A DNA stretch of 64,000 nt from Flavipsychrobacter sp. (lineage in GTDB: Bacteria; Bacteroidota; Bacteroidia; Chitinophagales; Chitinophagaceae): assembly GCA_031292525.1 (NCBI GenBank), contig JARLGY010000061.1, positions 1 to 64,000 of the forward strand, in the 5' to 3' direction. Of this stretch, positions 38,683 to 45,957 are shown in pieces. The first letter of the stretch is position 1. Every line of letters begins with the position of its first letter. Under the pieces are notes generated by a model. That model was not told the DNA's origin. It did no database searches and saw nothing but the letters and a program-made list of their open reading frames with translations. Both the position numbers and the translations under genes were made by a program.

Positions 38683-38690
38683 TATATTTG
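38683..38690 (+). promoter_or_regulatory. -7 box of the exosortase gene
   Basis: TATATTTG, matching TAnnTTTG, lies 64 nt upstream of the exosortase start. Confidence 0.4.
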
Positions 38691-38754
38691 TGTTAGTAAT
38701 TTTTATTAGCTTCATGCAGTCATTAATCATTAAAAACATACCTGGCAGCTTACC

Positions 38755-39291
38755 ATGAACTTGATATCCCAGGTAAAGAAAACTTATTACGATCTCCCCC
38801 TCAATCTCAGGCGTTTCCTGGTGCGTGCTTCAATTTTATTTATAGTATGGGAGCTATTATACAACCTACTTTTAAAACCCATAGGTATCCCAGACGATCA
38901 GCTTACCCACTTTGTTGTTATTTATACTTATAAGTTGCTTACCCTTTTCTATAGCAACGTTACTTACAGCGGCGCATCTATTTATATGAGTGGCCAGCTA
39001 GCTATTATTATAGCTCCCGCCTGCAATGCCCTTGAGTTGTTGGTGCTATATGTTGGTTTTCTGCTGTGCATACCCACTACCCGTAAACGGTTCTGGCTAT
39101 TTACTCTTGGTGGCTTGGCATTAGTGGTAGTGCTCAACATTTTAAGGTGTGCAGCCCTGGCTGTGTTGTTTTATAATAACCACCCTATTGCCGACTTTGC
39201 ACACCATTACCTATTTAAGATCTTTATTTACGGAGTCATTTTCTACCTATGGATACTCTACAGCAAAAAGTACATGCAAAATGCGGCGTAA
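38755..39291 (+). CDS. Exosortase-family transpeptidase-like protein (XrtF/XrtX-like)
   Basis: A 178-residue polytopic membrane protein with the exosortase catalytic triad in place: Cys90 in APACNALELL, Arg131 in NILRCAALA and His150 or His151 in FAHHYLFK. Exosortases cleave C-terminal signal-helix-basic tails and transfer the protein onward in the envelope. The short, single-domain form fits the Bacteroidota exosortases (XrtF, XrtX) found next to a small partner membrane protein, as here. A likely substrate-type signal occurs at 60164-60382. Confidence 0.88.
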   Translation: MNLISQVKKTYYDLPLNLRRFLVRASILFIVWELLYNLLLKPIGIPDDQLTHFVVIYTYKLLTLFYSNVTYSGASIYMSGQLAIIIAPACNALELLVLYVGFLLCIPTTRKRFWLFTLGGLALVVVLNILRCAALAVLFYNNHPIADFAHHYLFKIFIYGVIFYLWILYSKKYMQNAA

Positions 39292-39700
39292 CTGGGTATC
39301 GTTATTATGTGTTGTTGCCATCATAGCTATCAGCTGGATAGACAGTCAGTACTTTAACGATGTTGTGGGCATGGCCGACACCAAAAGGAAACTGTTTCAT
39401 ATATTATTTCTTGCATTGGTAATGGGCGTAGGTTACATCCCTTTTGCAATCAACAATATCAGATGGGCCCGCCAGCTCTGGCTTTTTAGCTACAGTCTTG
39501 TTTTCGCAATTATCCTGGCAACTGGCGCACTCAACAAAGTATTCCATTTCAGCACTGGTTTTATGGACGAAATATTTCTCCTCAGGGTATGGTTTTGCAG
39601 TCCACTGCCGTTTATGGCCATATTTGTGCTGTCAAAACTCAAAGGCATGGTGAATACTGACCACAAGCAAACACCTACAAATTCTGATATAGATGCATAG
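39281..39700 (+). CDS. Exosortase-associated small membrane protein
   Basis: A 139-residue protein with about four membrane helices and a polar C-terminal tail. The frame is open from 39149, but ATG 39281 (MRRNWVSLLC) gives an 11-nt overlap with the exosortase stop and a clean first helix. Position and topology fit the exosortase F-/X-associated membrane proteins of Bacteroidota, whose role is not defined. Translational coupling with the exosortase is expected. Confidence 0.8.
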   Translation: MRRNWVSLLCVVAIIAISWIDSQYFNDVVGMADTKRKLFHILFLALVMGVGYIPFAINNIRWARQLWLFSYSLVFAIILATGALNKVFHFSTGFMDEIFLLRVWFCSPLPFMAIFVLSKLKGMVNTDHKQTPTNSDIDA

Positions 39701-39788
39701 CCGCAGATAATTTATTATTCTTAAGCAATACTGTACCTTCGCGCAATTATTCTTTATAATACCATTACAATAACCGTCGCTTACAATT

Positions 39789-40766
39789 ATGGGGTTTTTC
39801 GATAAAATATTTAAGAGGAATAAAGAGCAGGAAGTACAGAAAGAGGCCCTCGATGAAGGCCTTAAAAAAACAAAAGACAGCTTCTTCTCCAAGATCACAA
39901 AAGCTATAGCAGGTAAAGATAAAGTAGATGAGGAAGTGCTCGACCAGGTGGAAGAAGCACTGGTTGGTGCAGATGTGGGGGTAGATACAACAGTTGCTAT
40001 TATCAAGCGTATAGAAGAACGTGTAGCCAGGGATAAATATGTAGGCACTTCTGACCTCAACCGCATTTTGCAGGAAGAGATCATGAATATACTCACAGCT
40101 GCCCCAAGCAATGAGTACGAGACGTTTGATATACCCGGAAATAAGAAGCCATATGTTATATTGGTAGTAGGGGTGAATGGTGTGGGCAAGACCACCACCA
40201 TAGGCAAGTTGGCCTACAACTTTAAAAAAGCAGGCAAGAATGTACTTTTAGGCGCTGCCGATACGTTCCGCGCAGCAGCTGTTGACCAGCTAACCATATG
40301 GAGCGAACGTACAGGCGTACCCATAGTAAAGAAAGAAATGGGCAGCGACCCTAGCTCTGTGGCTTTCGATGCCGTAGCCAGCGGTATGGCCCGCGACTCA
40401 GATGTAGTGATCATTGACACTGCAGGTCGCTTGCATAACAAAGCATACCTGATGGATGAACTGGGTAAAATACGCCGCGTCATCACCAAGAAAATGCCCG
40501 ATGCCCCCCACGAAGTACTCTTGGTGCTCGATGGCAGCACTGGTCAGAACGCGCTTGAACAGGCCCGTCAGTTTACTGCCGCTACCGATGTTACAGCTAT
40601 AGCCATTACCAAGCTCGATGGTACAGCCAAGGGCGGTGTAGTGCTGGCAATAGCCCACCAATTTAAGATCCCGGTAAAGTACATAGGCGTTGGCGAAAAA
40701 ATGGAAGACCTCCAGATCTTCAACAAAGAAGAATTTGTAGATAGTCTCTTTAGCTTGAAGGATTAA
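39789..40766 (+). CDS. ftsY: Signal recognition particle receptor FtsY
   Basis: A 325-residue SRP GTPase that receives ribosome-SRP complexes at the membrane. A short charged N-terminus and helical N domain are followed by the G domain: GVNGVGKTTT (128-137), AADTFRAAAVDQL, DTAGRLHN, TKLDGTAKGG and VGEKMEDLQIF. The acidic A domain is short, as in many Bacteroidota. TACCTTCGC, a -7-like box, lies about 50 nt upstream. The NUDIX gene starts 2 nt after its stop. Confidence 0.97.
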   Translation: MGFFDKIFKRNKEQEVQKEALDEGLKKTKDSFFSKITKAIAGKDKVDEEVLDQVEEALVGADVGVDTTVAIIKRIEERVARDKYVGTSDLNRILQEEIMNILTAAPSNEYETFDIPGNKKPYVILVVGVNGVGKTTTIGKLAYNFKKAGKNVLLGAADTFRAAAVDQLTIWSERTGVPIVKKEMGSDPSSVAFDAVASGMARDSDVVIIDTAGRLHNKAYLMDELGKIRRVITKKMPDAPHEVLLVLDGSTGQNALEQARQFTAATDVTAIAITKLDGTAKGGVVLAIAHQFKIPVKYIGVGEKMEDLQIFNKEEFVDSLFSLKD

Positions 40767-40768
40767 CC

Positions 40769-41212
40769 ATGCCCAAACAAAGCGCAGGCATACTAGTATA
40801 CCGCAAACACAACAACCAATTGCAGGTACTCCTTGTGCATCCTGGCGGCCCATTCTTCGCTAAAAAAGACTTAGGCGCGTGGTCCATACCCAAGGGGGAG
40901 TTTACTACCGAAGACCCGCTAGCCGCAGCAATACGTGAATTTAAAGAAGAACTGGGCATAGACATAGCTGGCAACTTCGAACCACTTACTTCAGTAAAAC
41001 TAAAGAGCGGCAAAATGGTTCACGCCTGGGCTATAGAGGTCGACCTTGACATCTCCGAAACCAAATCCAATACCTTCATCATAGAGTGGCCACCCCGCTC
41101 TGGCAAAATGCAAGAGTTTCCCGAAGTAGATAAAGTCGAGTGGTTTACAATTGCCGATGCTAAAGAAAAGATAAACGCCACACAAATAGGATTTATTGAG
41201 GAACTGAATTGA
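40769..41212 (+). CDS. NUDIX hydrolase
   Basis: A 147-residue NUDIX protein. The box GEFTTEDPLAAAIREFKEEL carries the metal-binding REFKEEL core and is complete. Before it lies GILVYRKHNNQLQVLLVHPGG and GAWSIPKG, the pattern of the diadenosine polyphosphate/nucleotide-diphosphate clean-up branch. The substrate is not determined. It is co-transcribed with ftsY. Confidence 0.92.
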   Translation: MPKQSAGILVYRKHNNQLQVLLVHPGGPFFAKKDLGAWSIPKGEFTTEDPLAAAIREFKEELGIDIAGNFEPLTSVKLKSGKMVHAWAIEVDLDISETKSNTFIIEWPPRSGKMQEFPEVDKVEWFTIADAKEKINATQIGFIEELN

Positions 41213-41225
41213 CCAGATCTTTCCC

Positions 41226-41339
41226 CTACTCTTCCTTACCAAATACCTTTCGCAGTTCTTTTTTGGCTTGTTCTAATATCTGCTTCTACTCTTCGGGGAA
41301 GTTATGCTCACATTGGCCAAAACATTTGCTTCGTCCCAT
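41226..41339 (-). pseudogene. Possible small ORF interrupted by an in-frame stop
   Basis: A minus-strand frame starts with ATG at 41339 and reads MGRSKCFGQCEHNFPEE. It meets TAG (41286-41288), then continues with KQILEQAKKELRKVFGKEE to a second TAG (41226-41228). Both parts look coding-like: a Cys-x-x-Cys start, then a charged helix. TGG to TAG is one change that would restore a 37-residue protein with FPEEWKQIL. No family is recognised, so it could be chance. It lies between the NUDIX and HxlR genes. Confidence 0.35.
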
Positions 41340-41400
41340 CCATCAGGAAGCATCCGCTTCCTAAATAATGTTTGGATTTTAAACTACCACCACCCTATTA

Positions 41401-41763
41401 TCAAGCACTCTTTTCCAATATTACCGCTTCCAATGCCACTCTGTTATCTTCTCCCCACAATACAATTTCAACAATTACAGGTATCAGGCTTTCTCCCAAA
41501 GGGGTAAGATTGTATTCTACTTTCAAAGACACTTCATCAAATACCTGCTTAGTAATAAGGTTATGTTTTATCAACTGGTTCAGCTGGTTGTCCAGTACGC
41601 GCCGGGTAGCATCAGGTATTTTCCGTTGCAATTCACCAGGCCGTTTTATGCCGGTATAAATGTAGTAGATCAGGTGGATTTTCCACTTTCCATTTGTCAC
41701 TTCCCTGAACAGGTTCAGTCCGCATTCCAGCGATACCGGGATCTTTCTTTGATACATTACCAT
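41401..41763 (-). CDS. HxlR-family transcriptional regulator
   Basis: A 120-residue winged-helix regulator with the HxlR pattern: CGLNLFREVTNGKWKIHLIYYI, GIKRPGELQRKIPDATRRVLDNQL (the recognition region), the YNLTPLGESL wing and a closing helix. The single Cys at the start of the domain fits redox- or aldehyde-sensing members such as YodB and HypR. The start at 41763 follows an AAAAAAGG stretch. The frame extends to 41811 without support. It is divergent from an aldo/keto reductase, its probable target. Confidence 0.9.
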   Translation of the reverse strand: MVMYQRKIPVSLECGLNLFREVTNGKWKIHLIYYIYTGIKRPGELQRKIPDATRRVLDNQLNQLIKHNLITKQVFDEVSLKVEYNLTPLGESLIPVIVEIVLWGEDNRVALEAVILEKSA

Positions 41764-41884
41764 CCTTTTTTCTGCACATAAAGATACAGCTGCGGCCCGG
41801 TCAACATGCATAGATAAATTAGTCCGTACTTGCGCACTACCTCACAGTAAGTGACCTTTGCCATCAATAATACAACTACTAGTT

Positions 41885-42862
41885 ATGAAATATAAATTAT
41901 TCGGCGCAAAGACAGGACTCTACGCCAGCGAACTGGTATTTGGCAGTGCCATGCTGGGCAACCGGTCAGGTTACGGTACTACTCCAGAAGACGCACAAAG
42001 TATGCTGCAAAGGTTTACAGAGGCCGGGGGCAATTTTATAGATACATCAGACCGGTATCAACTGGGCGAGGCTGAGGAGCTTATAGGCAAATTTATTGCT
42101 TCCAGAAGAGACGATTTCATCATCTGCACCAAATACACCCGTACCAGCCAGGAAAAACCTGCTATTGGCAACATCGGCAACCATCGCAAAGCTATGGTAC
42201 AGGCTGTAGAAGCTAGCCTGAAGCGACTCCAGACCGATCATATTGATATTTACATGCCACATTACGATGATGGAGTAACGCCTCTTGAAGAAACAGTGCG
42301 TGGACTTGACGATCTGGTACGGTCGGGCAAAGTAATTTACGCAGGGCTGGCTAACTTCCCCGCATGGAAGGCAGCTATAGTTACTACCCTCGCTGCAGAA
42401 CAGCAATTAAATATTGCGGCCATTCAGTTTGAGTATAGCCTGTTGCAGCGTACATCCGATCGTGAAATTGTACCCATGGCCCAGCACTTGGGTATGGGCG
42501 CCATGATGTATTCTCCACTGGCCGGCGGCCTACTCACTGGCAAGTACCGCAAAGGTGAAGTTGGTAGGATGAACCTTACAGGCAAAACCGGCAACAAGGA
42601 TACCGCAACAGAATTATTATTAGATGTGCTGCAAAACATCGCTGATGAAATGCAGGTATTATCCGGCCATGTTGCATTAGCATGGGCAATGGCAAAAGGT
42701 GGTTTCCCAATTATCGGGGCTCGTTCACTAGCCCAACTGGAAGACAATTTAACGGCGCTCAATGTAACATTGACTGAAGATCATATAAAGACGTTGGATG
42801 AATTAAGTGCAGTTAGCTTAGGCTATCCCCATGAGCTCCTTGCAGCTCAAAAGAGCAATTAA
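41885..42862 (+). CDS. Aldo/keto reductase
   Basis: A 325-residue TIM-barrel NADPH-dependent reductase. The catalytic residues are in FIDTSDRYQLGEAEELIG (Asp, Tyr), IICTKY (Lys) and IDIYMPHYDDGVTPLEE (His). The C-terminal cofactor loop PIIGARSLAQLEDNL is present. ATG 41885 (MKYKLFGAKTGL) is the natural start. The frame opens nine residues earlier. It is divergent from the HxlR regulator. Its stop overlaps the sirtuin stop on the other strand (TTAA). Confidence 0.92.
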   Translation: MKYKLFGAKTGLYASELVFGSAMLGNRSGYGTTPEDAQSMLQRFTEAGGNFIDTSDRYQLGEAEELIGKFIASRRDDFIICTKYTRTSQEKPAIGNIGNHRKAMVQAVEASLKRLQTDHIDIYMPHYDDGVTPLEETVRGLDDLVRSGKVIYAGLANFPAWKAAIVTTLAAEQQLNIAAIQFEYSLLQRTSDREIVPMAQHLGMGAMMYSPLAGGLLTGKYRKGEVGRMNLTGKTGNKDTATELLLDVLQNIADEMQVLSGHVALAWAMAKGGFPIIGARSLAQLEDNLTALNVTLTEDHIKTLDELSAVSLGYPHELLAAQKSN

Positions 42863-43560
42863 TATGCCTGCTTCAACAGCTGCTTCAACTTATAAATCCC
42901 CTCGGTAGCAGGCATCTCAATATTTATGACGTTCTTATAACGCTTCACCGGTGGTATCTTTTTGTCCAGGATGTATTTCTTTACCTCAGGTTCCACGTAG
43001 TCAACCAGTCCTGCCGCAGGGTACACCGCCAGCGATGTACCGATCAGCACAAACACATCGGCCGATGCCATAATAGGTATAGATTGTTCAATAGCGGGCA
43101 CCGGCTCTTCAAACCACACTATATGTGGCCTTAGCTGGCTGCCTTCCTCATTCAGGTCGCCGAGCACTATATCGGCAGTTATAGGAAGCGCATAACGCTC
43201 TATATGCGGATGGTGTTCACTGCGCATCTTTAATATTTCACCATGCAGGTGCAGTATATTAGTACTGCCGGCGCGCTCATGCAGGTCGTCTATGTTCTGG
43301 GTAACAATGTGTACATCAAAATCATTTTCCAGTGCAGCAAGGCCAATATGTGCAGCATTGGGTTGTGCATTTAGTATGTCCCTGCGGCGCATGTTATAAA
43401 AATCTAGTACCAGCTTCGGGTCTTTCCGCCACGCGCGGGGTGTAGCCACATCTTCTATATTGTACCCTTCCCACAGACCATCACTGTCTCTAAACGTGCG
43501 CAGGCCGCTTTCTGCACTTATACCGGCGCCTGTGAGTACTACTAGTTTTGGCTTGGTCAT
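42859..43560 (-). CDS. Class III-like sirtuin without zinc cysteines
   Basis: A 233-residue NAD-dependent deacylase. It has GAGISAESGLRTFRD (11-25), TQNIDDLHERAG, catalytic H106 in LHLHGEI and GTSLAVYPAAG. Y55 and R58 in DFYNMRRR form the YxxR acid-binding pair of the SIRT5/CobB group, so desuccinylase activity is likely. The protein has no cysteine at all, so the usual four-Cys zinc site is absent and the segment between H106 and LRPHIVWF must fold without metal. It is convergent with the aldo/keto reductase. Confidence 0.93.
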   Translation of the reverse strand: MTKPKLVVLTGAGISAESGLRTFRDSDGLWEGYNIEDVATPRAWRKDPKLVLDFYNMRRRDILNAQPNAAHIGLAALENDFDVHIVTQNIDDLHERAGSTNILHLHGEILKMRSEHHPHIERYALPITADIVLGDLNEEGSQLRPHIVWFEEPVPAIEQSIPIMASADVFVLIGTSLAVYPAAGLVDYVEPEVKKYILDKKIPPVKRYKNVINIEMPATEGIYKLKQLLKQAY

Positions 43561-43623
43561 AGGGGTGATTTAAGGCTATAAATATACTCACTTTTCATTT
43601 TTGGCTACAGCCCAATATCTGTT

Positions 43624-43654
43624 AAAAAAGGCAGCCCCAACCTAGGCTGGGGCT
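43624..43654 (-). terminator. Terminator of the threonine dehydrogenase gene
   Basis: AGCCCCA and TGGGGCT arms surround a CCTAGG core. On the minus strand a TTTTTT run follows. It lies 34 nt after the gene's stop. Confidence 0.88.
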
Positions 43655-43687
43655 ACAAAAATCATGTTTTGAAAGAATTCTAAACGC

Positions 43688-44650
43688 TTAAACAGCTAAT
43701 TCTAATTTGTCTTTAAGGTGCATCAGCATATCGTTACTCATGCGGTTTAGGTCAAAGTTGTGTTGCCAGCCCCAATCAGCACGTGCTGCACTATCGTCAA
43801 TGCTCTTCGGCCAGCCATCTGCTATTTGCTGCCTGAAGTCAGGCGCATAGTCTATCTTAAAATCCGGTATATGCTTTTGTATAGATGCTGCAATCTCCTT
43901 AGGAGAAAAACTAATAGCGCCAATGTTGTAGGCCATTGTCGATTTTATCTTTTCCAGCGGTGCTTCCATCAATTCAATAGTGCCACGTATAGCATCGTCC
44001 ATGTACATCATGGGCAGGTATGTGTGCTCCGAAAGGAAGCAGGTAAAATGACCTTTCTGCAAGGCTTCATAATAGATGTCAACCGCGTAGTCGGTAGTAC
44101 CGCCGCCTGGCTCGCCCTTCCAGCTTATAAGGCCGGGATAGCGCAGACTACGTACATCCAGGCCGTAGCGCTGGCGATAGTATTGGCACCACAGCTCACC
44201 TGCATACTTACTAATGCCATAAACAGTGCGTGGCTCTACAATTGTTTGCTGCGGCGTATTATCACGTGGTGTGGTAGGGCCAAAAACAGCTATGGAACTT
44301 GGCCAGTAAACACGCGTAAGTTTTTCCTGCACTGCCATATCCAGCACCTGTAGCAGGCTCTTCATGTTTATATCCCACGCACGCATCGGGTCTTTTTCGC
44401 CGGTAGCAGAAAGTAAGGCCGCCAGAAGATATATCTGTGTGATTCCTTCTTTTTTTATCATGGCCAGTATGGCCGGGGCATCCATTACATTCAGGTTATA
44501 AAAAGGACCTGTGCCCTTCAGTAAGTGGTGCTCTGCTTGTATATCTGTAGCTACCACATTGTTGTTACCATACGTCTTGCGCAGCGCCATGGTAAGCTCC
44601 ACACCTATCTGTCCGCATGCGCCGAGAATCAGGACTTTTTCTTTTTCCAT
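43688..44650 (-). CDS. L-threonine 3-dehydrogenase, short-chain (NAD-epimerase-like) type
   Basis: A 320-residue extended SDR. It has NAD-binding GACGQIG (10-16), the LLAALLSATGE segment, WPSSIAVFGPTTPRDNTPQ and catalytic Tyr-Lys in VYGISKYAGELW. RYPGLISW and the YMDDAIRG motifs distinguish the threonine dehydrogenase branch from sugar epimerases. It oxidises L-threonine to 2-amino-3-oxobutyrate. No 2-amino-3-ketobutyrate ligase is adjacent. Confidence 0.88.
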   Translation of the reverse strand: MEKEKVLILGACGQIGVELTMALRKTYGNNNVVATDIQAEHHLLKGTGPFYNLNVMDAPAILAMIKKEGITQIYLLAALLSATGEKDPMRAWDINMKSLLQVLDMAVQEKLTRVYWPSSIAVFGPTTPRDNTPQQTIVEPRTVYGISKYAGELWCQYYRQRYGLDVRSLRYPGLISWKGEPGGGTTDYAVDIYYEALQKGHFTCFLSEHTYLPMMYMDDAIRGTIELMEAPLEKIKSTMAYNIGAISFSPKEIAASIQKHIPDFKIDYAPDFRQQIADGWPKSIDDSAARADWGWQHNFDLNRMSNDMLMHLKDKLELAV

Positions 44651-44743
44651 TTTCTACCTTGGATGTAATTGTAAAAAAATGAAACGACCTGCAAGAAATT
44701 TCCTGATGATCGTTCTATACTATACTGCTATATCAAAAATAAC

Positions 44744-45856
44744 TTATTTCATATCTTCTTCTATCATCTTAATGAAATCATCAAAAAGATATCTTGAATC
44801 GTGCGGGCCTGGTGTTGCTTCAGGGTGATATTGTACTGAGAAAGCTTTTTTACCTTTTATCCTGATGCCTTCGATGCTGCCATCATTCAGGTTCACATGG
44901 GTTATTTCCACATGGTCGCTGTTCTTTATAGCTTCAGGGTCTACACCAAAACCATGGTTTTGTGTGGTGATCTCAGACTTACCTGTTTGCAGGTTCTTAA
45001 CCGGGTGATTGAGACCTCGATGACCATGATGCATTTTGTATGTAGGTATACCATTTGCTTCCGCAAGCAACTGGTGCCCCAGGCATATACCAAAGAACGG
45101 TTTGCCAGTATTCAGTATCTCTTTCACAGTGCTCACAGCATAGTCCATAGAAGCTGGATCACCAGGGCCATTTGATATGAAGAACCCGTGAGGTTGAAAT
45201 TCCAATAGTGTAGCAAGGTCTGTTTTGGCAGGGAACACTTTTATGTAGGCGCCACGGTCTGTTAGATTCTGAAGGATATTTATTTTCACGCCATAATCCA
45301 TCACAGCTATTCTTAAAAATGCATCAGGGTTACCCAGTGTATAGGGTTCTTTGGTAGATATTGTTGAAGACAGTTCAAGGCCACTCATGTCAGGCACCTT
45401 GTTCAACTCAGCCTGCAAGCCTTCCATGTCTGTTATCTCTGTAGAGATAATACAGTTCATAGCGCCCTTACTGCGAATGTGTTGTACCAATGCACGTGTA
45501 TCTACATCATAAATGGCTACAATATTGTTCTTTACCAGGTAGTTTTCCAGGCTGTCATTTGCCTTAAAACGAGAGTAGCGCTGGGAGATGTTCTTGCAGA
45601 TCAGCCCTTGTATTTTGATGGAATCAGATTCTACATCGCCATCCTTAACACCATAGTTGCCTATATAAACATTGTTCATAATAAGCACCTGGCCAGTGTA
45701 GGAAGGATCTGTAAATACTTCCTGGTAACCGGTCATACCGGTATTAAAGCAGATTTCTCCGCCACAGGTACCTTTAGCGCCAAACGACTTTCCTTTCAAT
45801 AATGTGCCGTCTTCAAGTAACAGCAGTGCGGGAGTTTCAAGTTGAGGAACAGACAT
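44744..45856 (-). CDS. carA: Carbamoyl-phosphate synthase small subunit
   Basis: A 370-residue glutamine amidotransferase subunit feeding ammonia to CarB for arginine and pyrimidine synthesis. The N-terminal CarA domain (GTCGGEICFNTGMTGYQEVFTDPSY) is followed by a class I GATase domain with Cys258 in FFGICLGHQ and His344/Glu346 in YHPEAT. carB is not adjacent in this window. A TATTTTTG box lies just upstream. Confidence 0.97.
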   Translation of the reverse strand: MSVPQLETPALLLLEDGTLLKGKSFGAKGTCGGEICFNTGMTGYQEVFTDPSYTGQVLIMNNVYIGNYGVKDGDVESDSIKIQGLICKNISQRYSRFKANDSLENYLVKNNIVAIYDVDTRALVQHIRSKGAMNCIISTEITDMEGLQAELNKVPDMSGLELSSTISTKEPYTLGNPDAFLRIAVMDYGVKINILQNLTDRGAYIKVFPAKTDLATLLEFQPHGFFISNGPGDPASMDYAVSTVKEILNTGKPFFGICLGHQLLAEANGIPTYKMHHGHRGLNHPVKNLQTGKSEITTQNHGFGVDPEAIKNSDHVEITHVNLNDGSIEGIRIKGKKAFSVQYHPEATPGPHDSRYLFDDFIKMIEEDMK

Positions 45857-45864
45857 AATGGGTG

Positions 45865-45872
45865 CAAAAATA
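45865..45872 (-). promoter_or_regulatory. -7 box of carA
   Basis: The minus strand reads TATTTTTG, matching TAnnTTTG, 8 nt before the carA start, so the leader would be very short. Confidence 0.4.
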
Positions 45873-45957
45873 AGTTAACTGGCTGACTTATTTTCACGTA
45901 ATTCTTATAAAAACAGCAGAATATCGCTAATGATATGATAAATTTAATTCTCTGTCA

